Below are positions 32,661-36,477 of a stretch of DNA of 36,477 nucleotides, piece after piece. This DNA is from an uncultured cyanobacterium (GTDB lineage Bacteria > Cyanobacteriota > Cyanobacteriia > Cyanobacteriales > Microcystaceae): positions 1-36,477 of the forward strand of contig CAISPN010000017.1 of the NCBI GenBank assembly GCA_903887375.1, read 5' to 3'. Every line of letters begins with the position of its first letter. The stretch's first letter is position 1. A program made the translations under genes and the position numbers. The notes beneath the pieces were generated by a model that saw only the letters and a list, made by a program, of their open reading frames with translations, had not been told where the DNA came from and searched no databases.

Positions 32661-33725
32661 ATGGCAATTGTTTTAGTCACCGGTTCGGCAGGTTTGATAG
32701 GTTCTGAATCTGTCAAGTTTTTCTGCGAGAAAGGATTTACAGTAGTTGGAATTGATAACAATCTACGTTCCTTCTTTTTTGGCGCAGATGCTTCTACCGA
32801 ATGGAATCGCAATCGTCTAATTGAGCAATATGGTGAGCGCTACATTCACTATAATGCAGATATACGTGATGAAAAGGCCATAGCTGAAATCTTCAAAAAA
32901 TACAATAGCGATATTTCTTTAATTGTTCATACGGCCGCTCAGCCTTCACACGATTGGGCTGCTAAAGATCCCTACACTGACTTTACGGTCAATGCCAATG
33001 GAACTTTGGTTTTATTAGAAAATACCCGTCAACATGCCCCTCAATCCGTATTTATATTCTGCTCAACCAACAAGGTCTACGGAGATAGACCCAATTCTCT
33101 ACCTTTAATTGAAGAAGAGTTACGTTGGGAAATTGACTCAACTCATCCATATCAGAAGGGAATAGATGAGTCAATGAGCATTGATAATTGTAAACATTCG
33201 CTCTTTGGCGCATCTAAGGTAGCTGCCGATGTCCTCGTACAAGAGTATGGTCGCTATTTCGATATGAAAACCGCATCTTTTCGCGGTGGTTGCTTGACAG
33301 GGCCAAGTCATTCTGGAACCCAGTTGCATGGATTTTTATCTTATCTGATGAAATGCACCATGGTGGGCAAGTCCTATGAAATATATGGCTATAAAGGCAA
33401 GCAAGTCAGAGACAACATTCACAGTTATGATTTGGTGAATGCTTTTTATCATTTCTACCAAAAACCCCGAGTAGCTGAAGTATATAATATAGGGGGGAGC
33501 CGATTCAGCAATTGCTCGATGCTCGAAGCAATCCAAAAATGTGAAGAAATTTCAGGTAAAAAACTAGATTGGAAATATATTGAAACTAACCGAATTGGGG
33601 ATCATATTTGGTGGATTAGTGATATTAGTAAATTTGAAGAACATTACCCTGATTGGAATTTAACCTATAACATTGATGGTATTTTAGGGGAGATTTACGA
33701 ACAAAATATCGACAGGTGGGAATGA
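32661..33725 (+). CDS. Extended-SDR sugar epimerase (CDP-paratose 2-epimerase-like)
   Basis: 354 residues. NAD-binding [13 protein letters not shown] at the start, IDNN after the second strand, and [13 protein letters not shown] near residue 130, the STNKVYGD motif of CDP-paratose/tyvelose 2-epimerases. The usual YxxxK pair reads HSLFGASK, so Phe replaces the catalytic Tyr; I believe this is a family trait in this branch, not a mutation. [15 protein letters not shown] near residue 245 binds the nucleotide sugar. It is first in an operon with a GtrA-GT2 fusion and a second epimerase. The substrate is a nucleotide or lipid-linked sugar; not predictable. Confidence 0.82.
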   Translation: MAIVLVTGSAGLIGSESVKFFCEKGFTVVGIDNNLRSFFFGADASTEWNRNRLIEQYGERYIHYNADIRDEKAIAEIFKKYNSDISLIVHTAAQPSHDWAAKDPYTDFTVNANGTLVLLENTRQHAPQSVFIFCSTNKVYGDRPNSLPLIEEELRWEIDSTHPYQKGIDESMSIDNCKHSLFGASKVAADVLVQEYGRYFDMKTASFRGGCLTGPSHSGTQLHGFLSYLMKCTMVGKSYEIYGYKGKQVRDNIHSYDLVNAFYHFYQKPRVAEVYNIGGSRFSNCSMLEAIQKCEEISGKKLDWKYIETNRIGDHIWWISDISKFEEHYPDWNLTYNIDGILGEIYEQNIDRWE

Positions 33726-33752
33726 TAGATATGATGTTGGACTTGGTTGGAT

Positions 33753-35036
33753 ATGTTCAAAAAAATTTTTAACCCTAAGGTAATAAAGTTTCTCCTTGGC
33801 GGCGCGCTGGCGGCGGCAATTAACCTGCTACTTATCTATTGGTTAATTGATATTCTCCATTTCAATACCCCTTTTCTGCGCAACCTTGCTAACTTGATTT
33901 CTATTGAGATATCTTTGTTGGCTAGCTTTTTTATATACAGAATGTGGGTTTGGACTGGGGGAAGTTGGCAATTTAAAGATGTTTTGCTCAAGCAATTACC
34001 TCTATATCATGTAGCAGCTGGTTCAGCGGTCCTAGTTCGCGTATTGCTTATTTTTCCTGTTCTAGACTGGTTAAAAGTTGGCTATAGCCTCAATACATTA
34101 GTAGGCGTTGCAGTTAGCGCATCGATTAACTATCTGCTCAGTGATAGGCTTGTATTTAAAAAAAATCAGGATTCTGATATCTATAGACCAGAATCGCTCG
34201 AAACAGTATTGAGTCAAGAACCAAGATTGCATTATATTTCAGATAATTATCATATTGATTGCCTCTCTCTGGTAATTCCTGCATATAACGAAGAAGGCTG
34301 CATTGTTTCAACGGTGGAGCTGATTACGGATTTACTAGATCAAGAGAAAATCAAGTATGAGATTTTGGTAGTTAATGACAACAGCAAAGATAATACAGAA
34401 TCTCTTTTGCAGCAGCTACACCAAGACAATCCAAAGGTTCGTTATATCAATAACTACTATCCCAATGGCTTTGGCTTTGCTGTGCGCTGTGGTTTAGAGA
34501 ACTTTACTGGAGATGCTGTGGCAATTGTCATGGCTGATAATTCAGATTCGCCGCAAAATATACTAGATTATTACTATAAGTTACAAGAAGGATACGATTG
34601 CGTATTTGGTTCACGCTTCATCAGAGGTGGCAAAGTGGTTGATTATCCCAATTACAAATTGATCATCAATCGTATGGCTAATCTCTTTATTCAAGTAATG
34701 TTTGGACTGCCTTTTAATGACATCACCAATGCCTTTAAAATATACCGCAGAGAAGTAATTGAAGGAATAACGCCACTGATATCCCATCATTTCAATCTAA
34801 CCGTAGAGATGCCACTTAAAGCCATTGTCAGAAATTACTCCTATGCGTCTGTTCCTATTACTTGGCAAAATCGCAAAACTGGAATTTCCAAGCTTAAACT
34901 TAGCGAGATGGGCAGCCGATATTTATTTGTTGTACTCTCACTTTGGCTAGAAAAACACCTTTCTAGAGGAGATTATCAGCGTAAAATTGCTGCACCTGCT
35001 ATGGTTTATAACAAATCCCTCAATGACAATGACTAA
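33753..35036 (+). CDS. GtrA-GT2 fusion: membrane flippase-like domain plus glycosyltransferase
   Basis: 427 residues from ATG 33753. The N-terminal GtrA domain (about 8-140) has four membrane helices (KFLLGGALAAAINLL ... GVAVSASINYLLSDRLVF). A linker leads to a GT2 domain of the dolichol-phosphate-mannose-synthase type: LSLVIPAYNEEGCI near 170, VVNDNSKDNTE near 207, MADNSDSP near 255 (DxD-like), RFIRGGKV near 285. It would transfer a sugar to undecaprenyl phosphate while GtrA aids movement across the membrane. Fusions of these domains that I recall have GT2 first; here the order is reversed. The gene overlaps the start of the second epimerase. Confidence 0.88.
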   Translation: MFKKIFNPKVIKFLLGGALAAAINLLLIYWLIDILHFNTPFLRNLANLISIEISLLASFFIYRMWVWTGGSWQFKDVLLKQLPLYHVAAGSAVLVRVLLIFPVLDWLKVGYSLNTLVGVAVSASINYLLSDRLVFKKNQDSDIYRPESLETVLSQEPRLHYISDNYHIDCLSLVIPAYNEEGCIVSTVELITDLLDQEKIKYEILVVNDNSKDNTESLLQQLHQDNPKVRYINNYYPNGFGFAVRCGLENFTGDAVAIVMADNSDSPQNILDYYYKLQEGYDCVFGSRFIRGGKVVDYPNYKLIINRMANLFIQVMFGLPFNDITNAFKIYRREVIEGITPLISHHFNLTVEMPLKAIVRNYSYASVPITWQNRKTGISKLKLSEMGSRYLFVVLSLWLEKHLSRGDYQRKIAAPAMVYNKSLNDND

Positions 35037-36090
35037 AAAAGTTTTAATTACTGGTGGAGCCGGCTTTGTAGGTAGTTATCTTGGTCTGGATTTAGCCAAA
35101 ATCCATCCTGATTGGCAAATTACAGCCCTGGATAACTTGAAAAGAAGAGGCTCTGAGCTAAATATCCCTCGGCTCAAAAAAGCAGGAATTGAGTTTGTTC
35201 ATGGGGATATCAGAAATAGTGAAGATTTAGATCATCTAGAGCCCGACCTGATTTTAGAATGTTCTGCTGAGCCTTCAGTGATGGCGGGCTATACTTCTCC
35301 TGGCTATCTATTGCAAACTAACCTAGTTGGCACGATTAACTGTTTAGAATTAGCCAGAAAAACTAAAGCAGATTTTATTTTTCTCTCTACCAGTAGAGTT
35401 TATCCGATTGCCTATCTCAGCGATCTTCAATATGTAGAAAGCCAGAGCAGATTTGAATTATCATCCAACCAGCCAATAGTTGGAGCTTCTGAATATGGCA
35501 TAGCTGAAAATTTTCCACTAGATAAGGCTAGGTCTTTGTATGGAACCACTAAATTAGCATCTGAGTTGTTGATAGCAGAATATGCAGATGCTTACCAAAT
35601 TAGAACTATAGTAGATCGCTGCGGGGTTTTGACTGGACCTTGGCAGATGGGCAAGGTGGATCAAGGTGTCTTTGCCCTCTGGATGGCCAATCACTATTTT
35701 GACAAGGCATTAAAATACATAGGCTATGGTGGTACCGGCAAACAGGTTAGGGATTTTCTGCATATAGCCGATTTGTTGGATTTAATTGACTTGCAGATTA
35801 ATAGACTAGAAGAGTTTAAAGGAGAAACCTTTAATGTTGGAGGTGGAATAAAAAATACCTTATCTCTTCTAGAAACTACTCAACTGTGTCAAGAAATTAC
35901 ACTCAAGAAGATCCCAATTACCCCAGTAGCTGAAAATCGCTCTGGAGATGTGCCAATTTTTATTACTGATTCGCGCAAAGTTGAGCTGGCCACAGGCTGG
36001 CGTCCTAAAAGAGATGCCCAAACCACTTTGCAAGATATCTATGAATGGATCAGGCAATATGAAAGCCAAGTTAGAGATGTTTTTACTTAG
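35029..36090 (+). CDS. Extended-SDR sugar epimerase/dehydratase, second copy
   Basis: 353 residues from ATG 35029; another ATG at 35023 adds two residues. Both starts overlap the end of the GtrA-GT2 gene, so translation is coupled. VLITGGAGFVGSYLG is the NAD loop, STSRVYPI the catalytic Ser region, and SLYGTTKLASELL holds the intact YxxxK pair. GKQVRDFLHIADLLDLI and ETFNVGGG are typical of the NDP-sugar epimerase branch. It is only distantly similar to the first epimerase but shares the GKQVRD substrate block. Likely both act on the same sugar pathway as the fused glycosyltransferase. Confidence 0.85.
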   Translation: MTKKVLITGGAGFVGSYLGLDLAKIHPDWQITALDNLKRRGSELNIPRLKKAGIEFVHGDIRNSEDLDHLEPDLILECSAEPSVMAGYTSPGYLLQTNLVGTINCLELARKTKADFIFLSTSRVYPIAYLSDLQYVESQSRFELSSNQPIVGASEYGIAENFPLDKARSLYGTTKLASELLIAEYADAYQIRTIVDRCGVLTGPWQMGKVDQGVFALWMANHYFDKALKYIGYGGTGKQVRDFLHIADLLDLIDLQINRLEEFKGETFNVGGGIKNTLSLLETTQLCQEITLKKIPITPVAENRSGDVPIFITDSRKVELATGWRPKRDAQTTLQDIYEWIRQYESQVRDVFT

Positions 36091-36145
36091 GATTTTGGCT
36101 ATAATCATAAGAACAATCTAAGATACTAAAAGCCTACTTGTTGTA

Positions 36146-36157
36146 TTTGTATACAAA
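36146..36157. promoter_or_regulatory. 12-bp perfect palindrome before the lipoprotein gene
   Basis: TTTGTATACAAA is fully symmetric and is followed at once by the AGGGG ribosome site of the lipoprotein gene. It could be an operator that covers the leader; a TATAAT at 36100-36105 upstream could be the matching -10. Only symmetry supports this. Confidence 0.3.
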
Positions 36158-36173
36158 GGGGAACTTCTATTTT

Positions 36174-36477
36174 ATGGATTTTTCAGGATTCAGATTACTG
36201 AATCTGGGATGGTTATTGTTTTTGTTAGCCTCTTGTAATAACAATCTTTCTTGTGTAGATAAAAAAGAGCTTAAATCTGAGCCTCTTAAAGATCTCGAAA
36301 TTCAAGTAGGTATTCAAGGTAGTAACTCAATGTCGGGATTTGTCAGTAGCCCAGCAACTCGCTATGCTACTGTGCTTGAAAAACTAGATGTAATCTTATC
36401 TACTAGCACCAAAAATCTTAAGTTTTGGCGCCTAGGCAAAAATCCAGATGAGAAGGTTACTGGGGCTACTCGAATTA
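36174..36477 (+). CDS. Lipoprotein with GSNSMSGF motif (partial, runs off window end)
   Basis: Open to the window end, 101 codons visible. ATG preceded by AGGGG at 12 nt. The signal sequence has hydrophobic core LGWLLFLL and lipobox LASC (Cys21), so the product is anchored as a lipoprotein. The visible mature part has VGIQGSNSMSGFVSS, similar in shape to the DGSGSMKGFV start of von Willebrand-A-like proteins that I recall in cyanobacteria, followed by RYATVLEKLDVIL. The expected Asp at the start of that motif is Gln here, so metal binding may be lost. Rest of the protein is not in the window. Confidence 0.7.
   Translation, partial: MDFSGFRLLNLGWLLFLLASCNNNLSCVDKKELKSEPLKDLEIQVGIQGSNSMSGFVSSPATRYATVLEKLDVILSTSTKNLKFWRLGKNPDEKVTGATRI

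Noticed and set aside
1-36477. HIP1 octamer GCGATCGC, CRISPR repeats, IS inverted repeats
   Set aside because: None was noticed on reading the window. This was by eye, so an exact string count would be needed to claim absence of HIP1.

Overview
The window looks like a piece of a cyanobacterial chromosome. The lineage markers are a two-domain carboxysome shell protein (CcmO), the NDH-1 subunit NdhL, a GH100 neutral invertase with a sucrose-phosphate phosphatase, an aspartokinase with four ACT domains, a SigG-type sigma factor followed by a membrane anti-sigma factor, and a DUF2301 membrane protein. The DNA is AT-rich and densely packed, with many start/stop overlaps. I saw no CRISPR array, insertion sequence or prophage gene. 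I cannot place it to genus.

Layout. (1) 140-7229: carbohydrate region. On the minus strand lie a sucrose-phosphate phosphatase and then two GT4 glycosyltransferases (one SPS-like) with a glycogen-debranching-type glucosidase; a GH100 invertase diverges from the phosphatase. Together these could make and break sucrose and trim glucan. (2) 7314-12377, plus strand: ccmO, ndhL, aspartokinase and the ferrous-iron pair feoA-feoB. (3) 12508-14106: a small exported protein with a possible C-terminal sorting signal, moaC and bioD on the minus strand, with tRNA-Arg(ACG) on the opposite strand between moaC and bioD. (4) 14181-18833, plus strand: prs, a Na+/H+ antiporter, a Cu+ P-type ATPase and a 43-residue membrane microprotein that resembles the anchor of a lost cupredoxin. 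(5) 18836-24516, minus strand: an archaic (Csu-like, spore-coat-U) chaperone-usher pilus locus with four subunits, chaperone and usher, and a strong intrinsic terminator after the probable major subunit. (6) 24530-28564, minus strand: tRNA-Lys, then a rhomboid-unrelated M50 site-2 protease, a glutaredoxin-like protein, a two-domain ChrR-like cupin and an S9 peptidase, all tightly linked. (7) 28754-32569: sigG plus anti-sigma, a gamma-glutamylcyclotransferase-like gene broken in a run of ten T, a DUF2301 protein and an exported phosphodiester-glycosidase-like protein. (8) 32661-36477, plus strand: two extended-SDR sugar epimerases flanking a GtrA-GT2 fusion, probably acting on a lipid-linked sugar, then a lipoprotein cut by the window end.

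The most interesting points are the compact pilus locus, in which one subunit has no donor-strand extension and a terminator separates the abundant subunit from the assembly machinery; the reversed GtrA-GT2 fusion between two epimerases; the frameshifted GGCT gene; the tRNA-Arg lying antisense inside a bioD-moaC unit; and a tRNA-Lys whose T-loop carries C at position 55. Family assignments are from memory of sequence motifs; no database search was run.
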